From Vibrio sp. LaRot3 (GTDB lineage: Bacteria > Pseudomonadota > Gammaproteobacteria > Enterobacterales > Vibrionaceae): a stretch of 64,000 nt of DNA. The position numbers were made by a program, and so were the translations under genes. Location of the stretch: assembly GCF_027587025.1 (NCBI RefSeq), contig NZ_JAPPTI010000002.1, forward strand, positions 186,001 through 250,000, given 5' to 3'. The notes under the pieces were generated by a model. It searched no databases. It was not told where the DNA came from and saw only the letters and a list, made by a program, of their open reading frames with translations. Each line of letters starts with the position of its first letter. The stretch's first letter is position 1. Below, one piece after another: positions 9,390 to 18,394 of the stretch.

Positions 9390-10139
9390 TTATTTGCAGG
9401 TTGGGCAGTTGGCCATCTTCATCAACTTCATTTCACGCCAAGACATGGTTAATGCATCTAAAATCAATATCTTGCCTTGTTTAGGCTGACCATAGTTGGC
9501 GATCACTTTAATGGCTTCCATTGCCTGTACCGCCCCAATAATACCAACAACAGGGGCCATCACGCCTGCTTCCACACAGCTTAGCGCGCCATTGCCAAAT
9601 AGAGAGCTTAAACACTCATAGCATGGCTCTGTTGGATCTTGATAGCCAAAGACACTCACTTGACCTTCCATGCGGATCGCAGCGCCTGACACAAGAGGAA
9701 CTTTAGCCGCAAAGCATAGGCGGTTTAACTGATTACGAGTATCAACGTTATCACTGGCATCAAGCACTAAAGAGTGCTGCTTAATTGATGCCAACAGTTC
9801 TTCATCATCTAAACGACGGTCAATCGTCTCGACGACGAGATGTGGGTTAAGCGCACGCAAAGACTCTGCGGCAGAATCCACTTTCTTTATACCGATATCT
9901 TTATCTTGATGAAGCACTTGCCGCTGCAGGTTTGACAGCTCAACAATGTCGTCATCGATTAAGGTCAGCTTACCAACCCCAGCGGTAGCGAGATATTGGC
10001 TTGACGCGCAGCCTAATCCGCCCGCGCCAAGAATCAAAATCGAACTTTGTTTGAGCGCTTCTTGACCGTCAAAATCAAACTGTTTGAGAATGATTTGACG
10101 GTTGTAACGCAGCATCTCTTGGTCAGATAGAATCTCCAA
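9390..10139 (-). CDS. moeB: Molybdopterin-synthase adenylyltransferase MoeB
   Basis: An E1-like enzyme that adenylates the C-terminal glycine of MoaD so that sulfur can be loaded during molybdopterin synthesis. The 249 residues equal the usual length. The nucleotide loop GAGGLG lies at about residues 38-43, and two Zn-binding CxxC pairs are present (CYEC in the middle, CPTC near the end). The start is TTG, opening MEILSDQEMLRY. Its ribosome site TAGGAG overlaps the moeA stop codon, so translation is probably coupled. The cofactor made here is needed by the NapA nitrate reductase at the other end of the window. Confidence 0.96.
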   Translation of the reverse strand: MEILSDQEMLRYNRQIILKQFDFDGQEALKQSSILILGAGGLGCASSQYLATAGVGKLTLIDDDIVELSNLQRQVLHQDKDIGIKKVDSAAESLRALNPHLVVETIDRRLDDEELLASIKQHSLVLDASDNVDTRNQLNRLCFAAKVPLVSGAAIRMEGQVSVFGYQDPTEPCYECLSSLFGNGALSCVEAGVMAPVVGIIGAVQAMEAIKVIANYGQPKQGKILILDALTMSWREMKLMKMANCPTCK

Positions 10140-10150
10140 CGTTCGCGCTC

Positions 10151-11386
10151 CTAGTACAAAGTAGAATTAAACAGTTGGATTTGAACCGTTTCACCGACTT
10201 CTACGCGGCCACGCTCTCGTTCCAGAACCACGAAACAGTTAGCAAGACTCATGGAGCGGAATGCGCCTGAGCTCTGGTTACCTGTCGTTTCAACGACAAA
10301 TTGTCCATTCTCGATAGAGTAGATACCACGTTGATAATCGGTTCTGCCTGGTGCTTTTTTGAATGCGGTACGGGTTGTCGCAGGGATAGATTCAGGCTGT
10401 TTCCATTCGGTATGACCTGCAAGCTTTGCTAACATAGGTTGAACGAGTACATACATGGTCAAAACCGCTGAAACAGGGTTGCCCGGTAAACCGCAGAACC
10501 ATGCATTTTCAAGCGCGCCGAACGCAAAAGGTTTGCCCGGTTTAATCGCCAGTTTCCAGAAACCGATCTCACCTAGCTCTTCTAAAATGTCTTTGGTGTA
10601 GTCGGCTTCACCCACACTGACACCGCCAGAGGTCACCACCACATCAGCAACTTGCTGCGCTTGCTCAAAGGTTTGTTTTAGTGTGTCAGGACAGTCTGGA
10701 ATTATGCCTAGGTCGATAGGCTCGCAACCGAAGTTTTCAATCAGAGGCTTAATACCATAGCGGTTACTGTCGTAAATCTGACCTGCTTCTAACGGTTCAC
10801 CAAGGGATTTAAGCTCGTCACCCGTTGAGAAAAAGGCCACTTTAGGTTTGCGAATTACAGCAACATGACTGATGCCCAATGAGGCAATCATCGGGATATC
10901 TCGCGGGGTTAAGCGCGATCCTTTTGCCAGAACAATATCACCTTGCTTGATGTCATCACCCGTTGGGCGAATGTTGTTTTGTGGTTTAACGTCAGTTTGG
11001 TTAAACACAATACCCGCAACGGTCACTTCGGTGTTTTCTTGCATGATGACTGCATCACAACCCTGCGGGATTTGTGCGCCAGTCATAATACGAATGCAGG
11101 TCGCTTGTGGCCATTCACCTTCGAAAGGTTGACCAGCAAAAGACTTACCCGCAAGAGGCAGAACATTTGATTGCTCAAGGTCTGCAATACGAATGGCGTA
11201 GCCATCCATTGCTGAGTTATCAAATGGCGGCACGAAAATTGGAGATAGAACGTCTTCAGCTAAAACAAAGCCTAACGCCTCGGCAAGCGGCAATTGTAAA
11301 GTGGCTTCAATTGGTTGGATGCGCGATAGCATTTTGTCCATCGCTTGTTCGATTGGCATTAAGCCAGGAGCGTCACAGCAACCCAT
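10151..11386 (-). CDS. moeA: Molybdopterin molybdenumtransferase MoeA
   Basis: It inserts molybdate into adenylated molybdopterin, the last common step of Mo-cofactor synthesis. The 411 residues match E. coli MoeA. Recognisable segments are [12 protein letters not shown] near the N-terminus, the central [18 protein letters not shown], and the LPGNPVSA loop. The ATG at 11386 has TAGGAAA upstream. It is the first gene of the moeA-moeB-orf98-sseA operon and divergent from folE across 177 bp, which must hold both promoters. Confidence 0.97.
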   Translation of the reverse strand: MGCCDAPGLMPIEQAMDKMLSRIQPIEATLQLPLAEALGFVLAEDVLSPIFVPPFDNSAMDGYAIRIADLEQSNVLPLAGKSFAGQPFEGEWPQATCIRIMTGAQIPQGCDAVIMQENTEVTVAGIVFNQTDVKPQNNIRPTGDDIKQGDIVLAKGSRLTPRDIPMIASLGISHVAVIRKPKVAFFSTGDELKSLGEPLEAGQIYDSNRYGIKPLIENFGCEPIDLGIIPDCPDTLKQTFEQAQQVADVVVTSGGVSVGEADYTKDILEELGEIGFWKLAIKPGKPFAFGALENAWFCGLPGNPVSAVLTMYVLVQPMLAKLAGHTEWKQPESIPATTRTAFKKAPGRTDYQRGIYSIENGQFVVETTGNQSSGAFRSMSLANCFVVLERERGRVEVGETVQIQLFNSTLY

Positions 11387-11563
11387 GATAGTTTCCTAAT
11401 TATAATTTTTGGCAACTTTAGCATAATTTTAGTCGAGACTACATTTCAGGTTTACACCTGCAGCGCCCGTAAAATAAAGCCATTCTTAAAATATGGGTGT
11501 AATTATTCAAAAATCCGAGTATCCTTGTCAGCCATCCGAAAGGGGTATTTGAGAGGAATTGGA

Positions 11564-12217
11564 ATGTCAGCTCTTAGCGAATCAGCTCTGTTAGTAAAAG
11601 ATGCGCTCGAATCTCGCGGACTAGAAACACCAATGGTGCCTAGTGAATTTTCACGCGAAGAGAAAAAGGAAAAAATTCAACACCACATGAGAGAGATTCT
11701 CTCGTTGCTGGAATTGGATCTGACAGACGATAGTCTAGAGGAAACACCACATCGCATCGCTAAGATGTATGTGGATGAGATTTTCTCAGGTTTGGATTAT
11801 TCGAACTTCCCGAAAATCACCGTCATTGAGAACAAGATGAATGTCAGCGAGATGGTTCGCGTGAAAGACATCACTTTAACCAGTACGTGTGAACACCACC
11901 TTGTAACGATTGATGGTAAAGCTGCCGTGGCTTACATTCCACGCGGTAAGATTATCGGCCTTTCGAAGATTAATCGAATCGTGCGTTTCTTCTCGCAGCG
12001 TCCACAAGTTCAAGAACGTTTGACTCAGCAAATTTTAGTAGCGTTGCAAACATTACTTGAATCAGATGATGTGGCGGTAACCATTGACGCAACTCACTAC
12101 TGCGTGAAATCGCGTGGTGTGATGGATGCAACCAGTGAGACAACAACGACGGCACTGGGTGGCATCTTCAAATCGAACCCAGCAACGCGAGCGGAGTTTC
12201 TGCACGGTTTGCGTTAA
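11564..12217 (+). CDS. folE: GTP cyclohydrolase I
   Basis: It converts GTP to dihydroneopterin triphosphate, the first step of folate synthesis. 217 residues (E. coli FolE 222). The Zn-site residues are visible in STCEHH and [10 protein letters not shown]. The ATG at 11564 gives [23 protein letters not shown], aligning with the E. coli N-terminus, and has GAGAGGA upstream. An in-frame TTG at 11525 would add 13 residues unlike the family. It is monocistronic, with a terminator 52 bp downstream. Confidence 0.96.
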   Translation: MSALSESALLVKDALESRGLETPMVPSEFSREEKKEKIQHHMREILSLLELDLTDDSLEETPHRIAKMYVDEIFSGLDYSNFPKITVIENKMNVSEMVRVKDITLTSTCEHHLVTIDGKAAVAYIPRGKIIGLSKINRIVRFFSQRPQVQERLTQQILVALQTLLESDDVAVTIDATHYCVKSRGVMDATSETTTTALGGIFKSNPATRAEFLHGLR

Positions 12218-12268
12218 TCATCAGCGTTTAGGCTTGATGTAAAGACTGGATGAATAACAAATTAAATG

Positions 12269-12297
12269 AAACCGCTTCAAACGAGGCGGTTTTTTGC
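12269..12297 (+). terminator. folE terminator
   Basis: AAACCGC (12269-12275) pairs with GCGGTTT (12286-12292), followed by more T. Confidence 0.8.
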
Positions 12298-12378
12298 TTT
12301 ATCTGAACTGGGCGACATGGCGTAGATAGGCTATCTTTCAGCCAGCAATAGGATAAAGCCATAAAGTGAGAAAAACTT

Positions 12379-13755
12379 GTGACGAACTCTTTTAATACTC
12401 TTCCACTGCGTAACGAACTGATCGGTACGCTAGATTCGCTAGGCTATAGTGAAATGACGCCAATCCAAGCGCAGAGCCTACCGCTAGTGCTGCAAGGTAA
12501 AGACGTAATTGGTCAGGGCAAAACAGGCTCTGGTAAAACCGCTGCTTTCTCTCTTGCATTGCTGAGTAATTTAAACGTAAAGCGTTTTCGTGTGCAGTCT
12601 TTGGTGCTGTGTCCAACTCGTGAACTGGCCGACCAAGTCGCGAAAGAAATTCGTACTCTCGCTCGCGGCATTCATAATATTAAAGTGCTGACTTTATGTG
12701 GTGGTACGCCAATGGGGCCACAAATTGGTTCTCTTGAGCATGGTGCGCACATTCTTGTTGGTACGCCGGGTCGTATCCTTGACCACTTGGACAAAGGCCG
12801 TATCAATCTTGCCGAGCTAAACACGCTAGTGTTGGATGAAGCTGACCGCATGCTTGAAATGGGTTTCCAAGATGCCCTAGATGCGATCATCGCTGAAGCG
12901 CCAAAGCAACGTCAAACACTTCTGTTTAGTGCGACATTCCCTAAACAGATTGAAAGCATTGCGGGTCGTATTATGCAATCACCGGAAATGGTGAAGGTAG
13001 AATCAACCCATCAAACGAGCACGATCACTCAATCTTTCTTTAAGTTAGATAGCACTGAGCAACGTGATGATGCACTAGAAGCACTGTTACTTAAATATCA
13101 GCCACAATCGAGCGTTGTGTTCTGTAACACCAAGAAAGAAGTGATGAACGTAGCCGATGAGCTAGCACACCGTGGATTTAGTGTGGTCGAACTGCAAGGC
13201 GATATGGAGCAGCGCGAGCGTGATCAAGCGTTAACTATGTTCGCTAACAAGAGTATTTCAATTTTAGTGGCAACGGATGTAGCAGCGCGTGGTTTGGATG
13301 TAGAAAACTTGGATGCGGTGTTTAACTTTGAGCTTTCTCGTGATCCAGAAGTTCACGTTCACCGTATCGGTCGTACTGGCCGCGCGGGTGCTAAGGGCCA
13401 CGCATTTAGCTTCTATGGCGAAAAAGATGGCTACCGCATTGCGTTAATCGAAGAGTACATGGACATTGAAGTGAGCGCAGCAGAACTGCCTGAAAAAGGC
13501 AATCAACAGCCATTTACTTCGCCAATGACCACGATTCAAATCTTAGGCGGTAAAAAAGCTAAAGTTCGCGCCGGTGATATTCTAGGTGCATTGACTAAGC
13601 AAGCTGGCATTGAAGGTAAGCGCATTGGTAAAATCAACATCATGCCGATGGTGTCTTACGTAGCGGTAGAAAATGACGTTGCGAAAGTGGCTTTAAAGCA
13701 ACTACAAAACGGTAAGATGAAAGGTAAAGCGTTTAAAGCACGCATCATGAAGTAA
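12379..13755 (+). CDS. dbpA: ATP-dependent RNA helicase DbpA
   Basis: A DEAD-box helicase acting in 50S ribosome assembly; in E. coli DbpA the C-terminal domain recognises hairpin 92 of 23S rRNA. 458 residues (E. coli 457). Motifs in order: Q-motif MTPIQAQSLP, Walker A GKTGSGKT, PTRELADQ, VLDEADRML, SATFPKQ, then HRIGRTGRAG. The last 75 residues (IQILGGKKAKVRAGDILGAL onward) form the DbpA RNA-binding domain, which separates it from generic RhlE/SrmB helicases. The start is GTG with a weak ribosome site. Confidence 0.95.
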   Translation: MTNSFNTLPLRNELIGTLDSLGYSEMTPIQAQSLPLVLQGKDVIGQGKTGSGKTAAFSLALLSNLNVKRFRVQSLVLCPTRELADQVAKEIRTLARGIHNIKVLTLCGGTPMGPQIGSLEHGAHILVGTPGRILDHLDKGRINLAELNTLVLDEADRMLEMGFQDALDAIIAEAPKQRQTLLFSATFPKQIESIAGRIMQSPEMVKVESTHQTSTITQSFFKLDSTEQRDDALEALLLKYQPQSSVVFCNTKKEVMNVADELAHRGFSVVELQGDMEQRERDQALTMFANKSISILVATDVAARGLDVENLDAVFNFELSRDPEVHVHRIGRTGRAGAKGHAFSFYGEKDGYRIALIEEYMDIEVSAAELPEKGNQQPFTSPMTTIQILGGKKAKVRAGDILGALTKQAGIEGKRIGKINIMPMVSYVAVENDVAKVALKQLQNGKMKGKAFKARIMK

Positions 13756-13781
13756 CCTTGCATTTACCAGCATCAATTAGC

Positions 13782-13809
13782 AAGCGCCGCCCATTTGGGC
13801 GGCGCTTTT
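13782..13809 (+). terminator. dbpA terminator
   Basis: Perfect 11-bp stem AAGCGCCGCCC/GGGCGGCGCTT with loop ATTT, then TTTTG. It lies between the convergent dbpA and dld genes. Confidence 0.85.
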
Positions 13810-13827
13810 GTTTGGGTTAGAGATGCA

Positions 13828-15534
13828 TTATCCGCAGCAACTGCAATTGCGTTTGTACTTGCTCATTTTACCGATCCCCGGGTTAAAGGTATTAGTAGGG
13901 TCGAGTGAGTGGTAGAACTCTTGTAATTGATTTTCGGCTTCGTATAGGTGACCGACGTTATGCTCTGCCGGGTATTTCGCGCCTTTTTCCGTGAGAAGTT
14001 TTAGCATTTGCTTCTTCACTTCTTTGGTGTTGGTGCCTTTTTTAAAGATGTAGTCTTGGTGGAACACGTGGCACATGTAATGTCCGTAGTAGAGTCCCAT
14101 CACCATTTGGTCAGTGATCTCTTTAGGTAGCTTTTCTACCCAATCAATATCGTTGCGTCGCAAAGCAATATCGAGCGCCAGAATATCTTCGACCTCATTC
14201 TTATGGATGGTTTCATAGCGAATGGCTGCACCCGCCGCTGCAAAGCGGTGTAGCAGGGCTTTTTTACCTTCGTTAGCGGTACATTCAAAGTAATCCGTGT
14301 CAGGGAGATTTTTCCAAGTGGATTGTAAATACTCTTGTGCCTCTTTGATGCCTCCGTCACTCATTTTAAGGATCAAGTGATGTTCATACTTGTCGCGGTA
14401 ACGAAGCATGCGTTCAGGAAGATGCTGTGGGAACAACTTGCTGAAGTAATACATCATGATATCGGGCAGATCTTTTGATACCAGAGGGATGCGCTTTAGT
14501 ACTGATTCAACTTTAGCTTTGAAGGCAAAGAACTTAGGTAGATTATCGGTGCCAAGATGTTGAATAGATAAGAACACGTCTTTGCCATATGTCTCAGCTA
14601 AGTTGAAAATGTCGCGATGCATGTACTCGCCCATTTCTGGCAGGTTCTCAAACTTTTTAAGCATGTCACGACGCAGCATAGCCAATTGGTCTGGGTCGTT
14701 ACAGCCGATATAGAACAATTGTTCCTTTTCAGGAATAGGGTAGCTATCAACGCGAACCGCGAATACTGCCAGTTTGCCCGCACAGCCACTGGCTTCAAAT
14801 AGGCGACGAGAATCGGCATTGAATCGTGATGGTGTGTCAGCATCAACGTCACGCACGCGCGCATCATATTCTCTGTCTGATGCCATCGCGTCAGTATGTT
14901 GAATCTTGTTAAGGTCGAAGTTGCCTTGCTCTACGTTGGTTAAGATCTCTTCTGGTGTCTCTCCTAAACCATCAATCCCTAAATGGTTGACCAACTCCAG
15001 TTTGCCTTCTTTGGTGACTTGGCCAAACAGTGCGAGCTCAGTATAAGCCGGGCCTCTCTTAACTAAAGCACCGCCAGAGTTATTCGCGATGCCACCAACG
15101 ACAGTCGCGCCAATAGAAGACGAGCCAATCACGGAGTGTGGTGCGCGATTGACGGTCTTTAGCGTTTTGTCTAGTTGGTGAAGGCTGACACCGGGTAGGC
15201 TGACAATTTGTTTGCCGCCATCAAGTAGGTGTAATGTCTTCATGCGAGTGATATTAATGATGACCACTTCTCGATCATAATCATCGCCGCTCGGTGCTGA
15301 ACCCTCGGTTAGGCCAGTCTTCGCCGCTTGCATAATGATGATGCAGTTTGCGTCTACGGCGGCTTGCAATAAGCGCCACTGCTCAACAAGTGTCGAAGGG
15401 AAAAGGACGGCGAGTGCTTTGCCTTGCCCAGAACGAAAACCAGAACGGTAATATTCAGTTTTGCTTTCCTGAGTTAACACATTGTCTGATCCAACAATGC
15501 TTATAAACTTAGTTATTAACTCCTGATTATTCAT
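13828..15534 (-). CDS. dld: Quinone-dependent D-lactate dehydrogenase
   Basis: A peripheral inner-membrane flavoprotein that oxidises D-lactate to pyruvate and feeds electrons to quinone. 568 residues (E. coli Dld 571). The FAD-binding PCMH-type domain has AAKTGLTEGSAPSGDDYDR and IGSSSIGATVVGGIANNSGG; the Dld-specific membrane-binding C-terminal half follows. The ATG at 15534 (MNNQELITKF) follows GGGAAG; the longer in-frame start at 15573 lacks support. A C-terminal CSCCG is present and its role is unclear. It is monocistronic. Confidence 0.94.
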   Translation of the reverse strand: MNNQELITKFISIVGSDNVLTQESKTEYYRSGFRSGQGKALAVLFPSTLVEQWRLLQAAVDANCIIIMQAAKTGLTEGSAPSGDDYDREVVIINITRMKTLHLLDGGKQIVSLPGVSLHQLDKTLKTVNRAPHSVIGSSSIGATVVGGIANNSGGALVKRGPAYTELALFGQVTKEGKLELVNHLGIDGLGETPEEILTNVEQGNFDLNKIQHTDAMASDREYDARVRDVDADTPSRFNADSRRLFEASGCAGKLAVFAVRVDSYPIPEKEQLFYIGCNDPDQLAMLRRDMLKKFENLPEMGEYMHRDIFNLAETYGKDVFLSIQHLGTDNLPKFFAFKAKVESVLKRIPLVSKDLPDIMMYYFSKLFPQHLPERMLRYRDKYEHHLILKMSDGGIKEAQEYLQSTWKNLPDTDYFECTANEGKKALLHRFAAAGAAIRYETIHKNEVEDILALDIALRRNDIDWVEKLPKEITDQMVMGLYYGHYMCHVFHQDYIFKKGTNTKEVKKQMLKLLTEKGAKYPAEHNVGHLYEAENQLQEFYHSLDPTNTFNPGIGKMSKYKRNCSCCG

Positions 15535-15656
15535 GGGCTTCCCTTTGTTTCGAGTAATGTTTTTGTTATGCAATCTTTGGTTTACAGTCTAATAACATTT
15601 GGGTGGCTATACTAGAGACTGATCAGAGCAAGATGCATCTCTCATCGAGTTAAGTT

Positions 15657-15965
15657 TCATTTTCTTAGGTTTAGTTGTTTATTATTCAATGGTTTATGGT
15701 GCGGTGTTTTATGTTTGATATTCCTTAAATCAAATTCACTATTTCCAAAACTGACATAATAGAACGGTTTTTTAGTTGCGTTAGTTGTTAAATCTAAGTG
15801 ATCATTGTCACATTGAGAAAGTGATTCAAACGGCGCGCGTATCAACTTCTCATCACTTATCATTTCATACCAAGGTTGATGTTTTTTACCAATTAGCGGG
15901 TTTAAGTTGTCTATGGATTTGGCATTGCTGGAGGCATGATGGATAACTTCCCAACACCCCGTCAT
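15657..15965 (-). CDS. Doubtful small open frame upstream of dld
   Basis: A 102-codon frame in the 404-bp stretch between dld and the DUF1353-like gene. Its first codons overlap the start of that gene on the other strand, so a real product would more likely begin at the internal ATG (MISDEKLIRAPF). It has no recognisable motif, signal or clear ribosome site. I cannot tell a fast-evolving gene from chance; apart from this frame the stretch shows nothing. Confidence 0.2.
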   Translation of the reverse strand: MTGCWEVIHHASSNAKSIDNLNPLIGKKHQPWYEMISDEKLIRAPFESLSQCDNDHLDLTTNATKKPFYYVSFGNSEFDLRNIKHKTPHHKPLNNKQLNLRK

Positions 15966-16418
15966 ATCATTAGACGCGGAAACTACCCATATTTGTATAA
16001 GATCACCAAAGACTACTTACATCAGACAGATTGGAAACTCGAACAGCCATTTCTGTCACGTTGGTTGGAGATAAGTTGTGATGGCTGGATTCGAGTCAAA
16101 GCTAACGAAAGCGGTTATGCGTGGGATGGTTGTACACCGAAGTTCAGCCTATTTAACATTGCGATTGTAGGTATTCCCGATGGGCATGTGGATTATCGTA
16201 CCATGCAGCCTTATACCTACCATGCGTCGTTAGTTCACGACGCTCTGTATCAATATCTCGACTCGGTGCCAATCTCTAAACGAGAAATTGATAACTTGTT
16301 TTTACAAATGTTAGGGGACTTTAAGCTACGTCACCTTTATCACTGGGGTGTGAGTATGTTTGGTGGGCTTGGCGTGAAACAACACGGGCTGGTGGATAAA
16401 CCAAATGAGGAGCCTTAA
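15939..16418 (+). CDS. DUF1353-like conserved hypothetical protein
   Basis: A 159-residue protein resembling the DUF1353 family, which also occurs in phages. The evidence is the pattern SGYAWDGCTPKF followed by HASLVHDALYQYL, where the HDALYQ segment is typical. Function unknown. GGAGG at 15930-15934 precedes two adjacent ATG codons; the second, at 15939, has the better spacing. The gene ends within a hairpin shared with the convergent desaturase. Confidence 0.65.
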   Translation: MDNFPTPRHIIRRGNYPYLYKITKDYLHQTDWKLEQPFLSRWLEISCDGWIRVKANESGYAWDGCTPKFSLFNIAIVGIPDGHVDYRTMQPYTYHASLVHDALYQYLDSVPISKREIDNLFLQMLGDFKLRHLYHWGVSMFGGLGVKQHGLVDKPNEEP

Positions 16419-16429
16419 AGGCTCCTCAT
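16405..16429. terminator. Hairpin between convergent genes
   Basis: ATGAGGAGCC and GGCTCCTCAT form a 10-bp stem with loop TTAAA. The loop contains part of the upstream gene's stop codon. T-tracts are weak on both strands. Confidence 0.5.
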
Positions 16430-16433
16430 GCTG

Positions 16434-17561
16434 TTAGGCGTAGCGGGTGGTCAGCTGTTTCCAAGTTCGTTGCTGGGCTTCGAAGTCGCGCTTAATTTGT
16501 TCATATCGAATCATGAGCAGTGAGCGTTCATACTTCGCTTTTAGGTCATTTTTCTTTTGTTCTACTAGCTGTTTACGTATCGCATAGAAATCATTCATTT
16601 TGGCGATCAATGCTTCGAATTCTTTGTTTAACGTCTCTTTAAGCTGTGATTTGTCGCCTTTTCGTTCTAAGCGCAGCAAAGCACTGGCGAGAGTTTGTTT
16701 AGCTCTTGCTTGCTCAATTTTGATACTTGGCGTGATGCGAAGTTTTTGGGTTAGCCCTAACCATTGGCAGGATTTGATCAGCCATTTGGTTGGGTCGTAT
16801 TGCCACCAATACACACCATTACGGTAGTCGTTTTCAAAAATATGGTGGAAGTTATGGTATCCCTCACCAAAAGTGAAAAAGGCCAATACACCATTATCGC
16901 GCGCGGTGTTCTTGCTAGTAAAAGGTTGGCTTCCCCATACGTGAGCTAAAGAGTTAATGAAAAAGGTCGTATGGTGGCTTAACGTTAACCTTACTACACC
17001 AACAATCAGTAACATGCCCCAAATATCATTAAATATCAGGCCAAGTGAGAGCGGAATACCAATATTGGTCAACAAAGCCAGTAAGAGATAGTGCTTGTGC
17101 TGCCACATCACAATGTTGTCTTTTTGCAGGTCGCGACAGTTAGTGTAATCAGAATAAGTCGCCTTATTATATTCTCTCAGCATCCAACCTATATGTGAGA
17201 ACCAAAAACCACGTTTAGCGGAGTACGGGTCTTTGTCATTGTTATCAACATGCTTATGGTGGACACGGTGATCAGAGCTCCAGTGAAGCGCACTGTTTTG
17301 CAGAGCAAAAGCACCGCCAATGGCGAAGATGAATCTTAAAGCAGGGTGCGCTTGATACGTCTTATGCGCCCATAAACGATGATAACCCGCCGTAATAGAT
17401 AAGTTACAAAATGAAAATGCGACGATCAAAGCGATCAAGTGTTCGATTTGGTAACCATAAGTGTACCCATACCATGGGGCAACGATCACCGACAAGGTGA
17501 AAGTAGACAAGAATAACAAGATATTTAGCCAGATAAGTGGAGGCTTTGCTTCGCCTGTCAT
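16434..17561 (-). CDS. Membrane acyl-CoA/acyl-lipid fatty acid desaturase
   Basis: A di-iron integral-membrane desaturase, probably inserting a delta-9 double bond. Three histidine boxes are visible: HRLWAH, HRVHHK and HNFHH, with hydrophobic segments before and between them. The last 90 residues are charged and probably coiled-coil, ending after the catalytic region. The ATG at 17561 (MTGEAKPPLIWL) has AAAGGA upstream. The same frame stays open a further 91 codons upstream, but that stretch is the promoter and carries an operator-like palindrome, so I reject it. 375 residues. Likely regulated by a FabR-type repressor (see 17588-17620). Confidence 0.9.
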   Translation of the reverse strand: MTGEAKPPLIWLNILLFLSTFTLSVIVAPWYGYTYGYQIEHLIALIVAFSFCNLSITAGYHRLWAHKTYQAHPALRFIFAIGGAFALQNSALHWSSDHRVHHKHVDNNDKDPYSAKRGFWFSHIGWMLREYNKATYSDYTNCRDLQKDNIVMWQHKHYLLLALLTNIGIPLSLGLIFNDIWGMLLIVGVVRLTLSHHTTFFINSLAHVWGSQPFTSKNTARDNGVLAFFTFGEGYHNFHHIFENDYRNGVYWWQYDPTKWLIKSCQWLGLTQKLRITPSIKIEQARAKQTLASALLRLERKGDKSQLKETLNKEFEALIAKMNDFYAIRKQLVEQKKNDLKAKYERSLLMIRYEQIKRDFEAQQRTWKQLTTRYA

Positions 17562-17587
17562 GTAAATGATTCCTTTAAGCTTACAAC

Positions 17588-17620
17588 TGTACGCTAGAAT
17601 ATCAGCGTACACGTGTAAGT
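17588..17620. promoter_or_regulatory. FabR/DesT-like operator upstream of the desaturase
   Basis: TGTACGCT (17588-17595) and AGCGTACA (17604-17611) form a perfect inverted repeat with an 8-bp spacer. The right half also starts AGCGTACACGTGTAAGT, containing the palindrome TACACGTGTA. It resembles the FabR operator as I remember it. The position 30-60 bp before the desaturase start fits repression. Confidence 0.5.
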
Positions 17621-17737
17621 CAAATGATGGTTGTAGCAAAATGTTAAGTAAAAGTTCTAGAATGTTTTGCTTTTTCGTCACGATTGAATAGTATGAATGT
17701 TGGAATAAATATTTACAGGAAGTAAAAGGGGCTAATA

Positions 17738-18298
17738 ATGGAAATAAAAGTAGCCGAATATAGTGACTATGAGCGTATCGCGCACCTCCATGCGCAGAGT
17801 TGGCAGACTTATTATCAAGGCATCCTTGGTGCAAACTATCTGAATAATGATGTGGTAGAAGACCGCTTAGTTATTTGGCAAACTCGCCTAATTAATCCTC
17901 CTTTCAATCAACATGTCCTCATCGCCGAAGAGGGTGGGTTACTGTGTGGTTTCATCTGCGCGTTTGGTAACCATGATTTTGAAAAAGGTACGATCATCGA
18001 TGCATTACATATTGATGAGTCATATCGTGGCCGAGGTTTAGGCGCAAAATTGCTGAATGATATGGCGCAATGGATTGACCAATTTTTCCCTGATAATGGC
18101 GTCTACCTAGAGGTGATGGCGGAAAACTATCAAGCTAAAGACTTTTATGACCATATTGGTGGCGAGCATACGCTCGAGCGTTTGTGGGACGCACCATGTG
18201 GAAATCAGGTGCCAGAAGTCATCTACACTTGGCCATCTCCTAGAGCTTTACTCGACAATATCACAAGTGAGAAGTGTGTCACTGTAGTAACAAATTGA
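17738..18298 (+). CDS. GNAT family N-acetyltransferase
   Basis: A 186-residue acetyl-CoA-dependent acetyltransferase of the Gcn5 superfamily. The core lies at about residues 1-155: IDALHIDESYRGRGLGAKLL carries the acetyl-CoA loop motif (RGRGLG), and VMAENYQAKDFYDHIGGE is the usual C-terminal motif. AGGGG lies 6-7 bases before the ATG. It is divergent from the desaturase. Substrate unknown. Confidence 0.85.
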   Translation: MEIKVAEYSDYERIAHLHAQSWQTYYQGILGANYLNNDVVEDRLVIWQTRLINPPFNQHVLIAEEGGLLCGFICAFGNHDFEKGTIIDALHIDESYRGRGLGAKLLNDMAQWIDQFFPDNGVYLEVMAENYQAKDFYDHIGGEHTLERLWDAPCGNQVPEVIYTWPSPRALLDNITSEKCVTVVTN

Positions 18299-18394
18299 AA
18301 CAACTTAGATCTCATGAATTGATACTTCTCGGACAAAAACAAAGTACCGTTAGATAAGTTATTGTAGTTTCAAAACAAATCTAGCGGTTACTTT

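Noticed and set aside
17562-17834. 91-codon N-terminal extension of the desaturase
   Set aside because: The frame is open, but the region contains the operator-like palindrome and the divergent GNAT start, and the well-placed ribosome site is at 17561.
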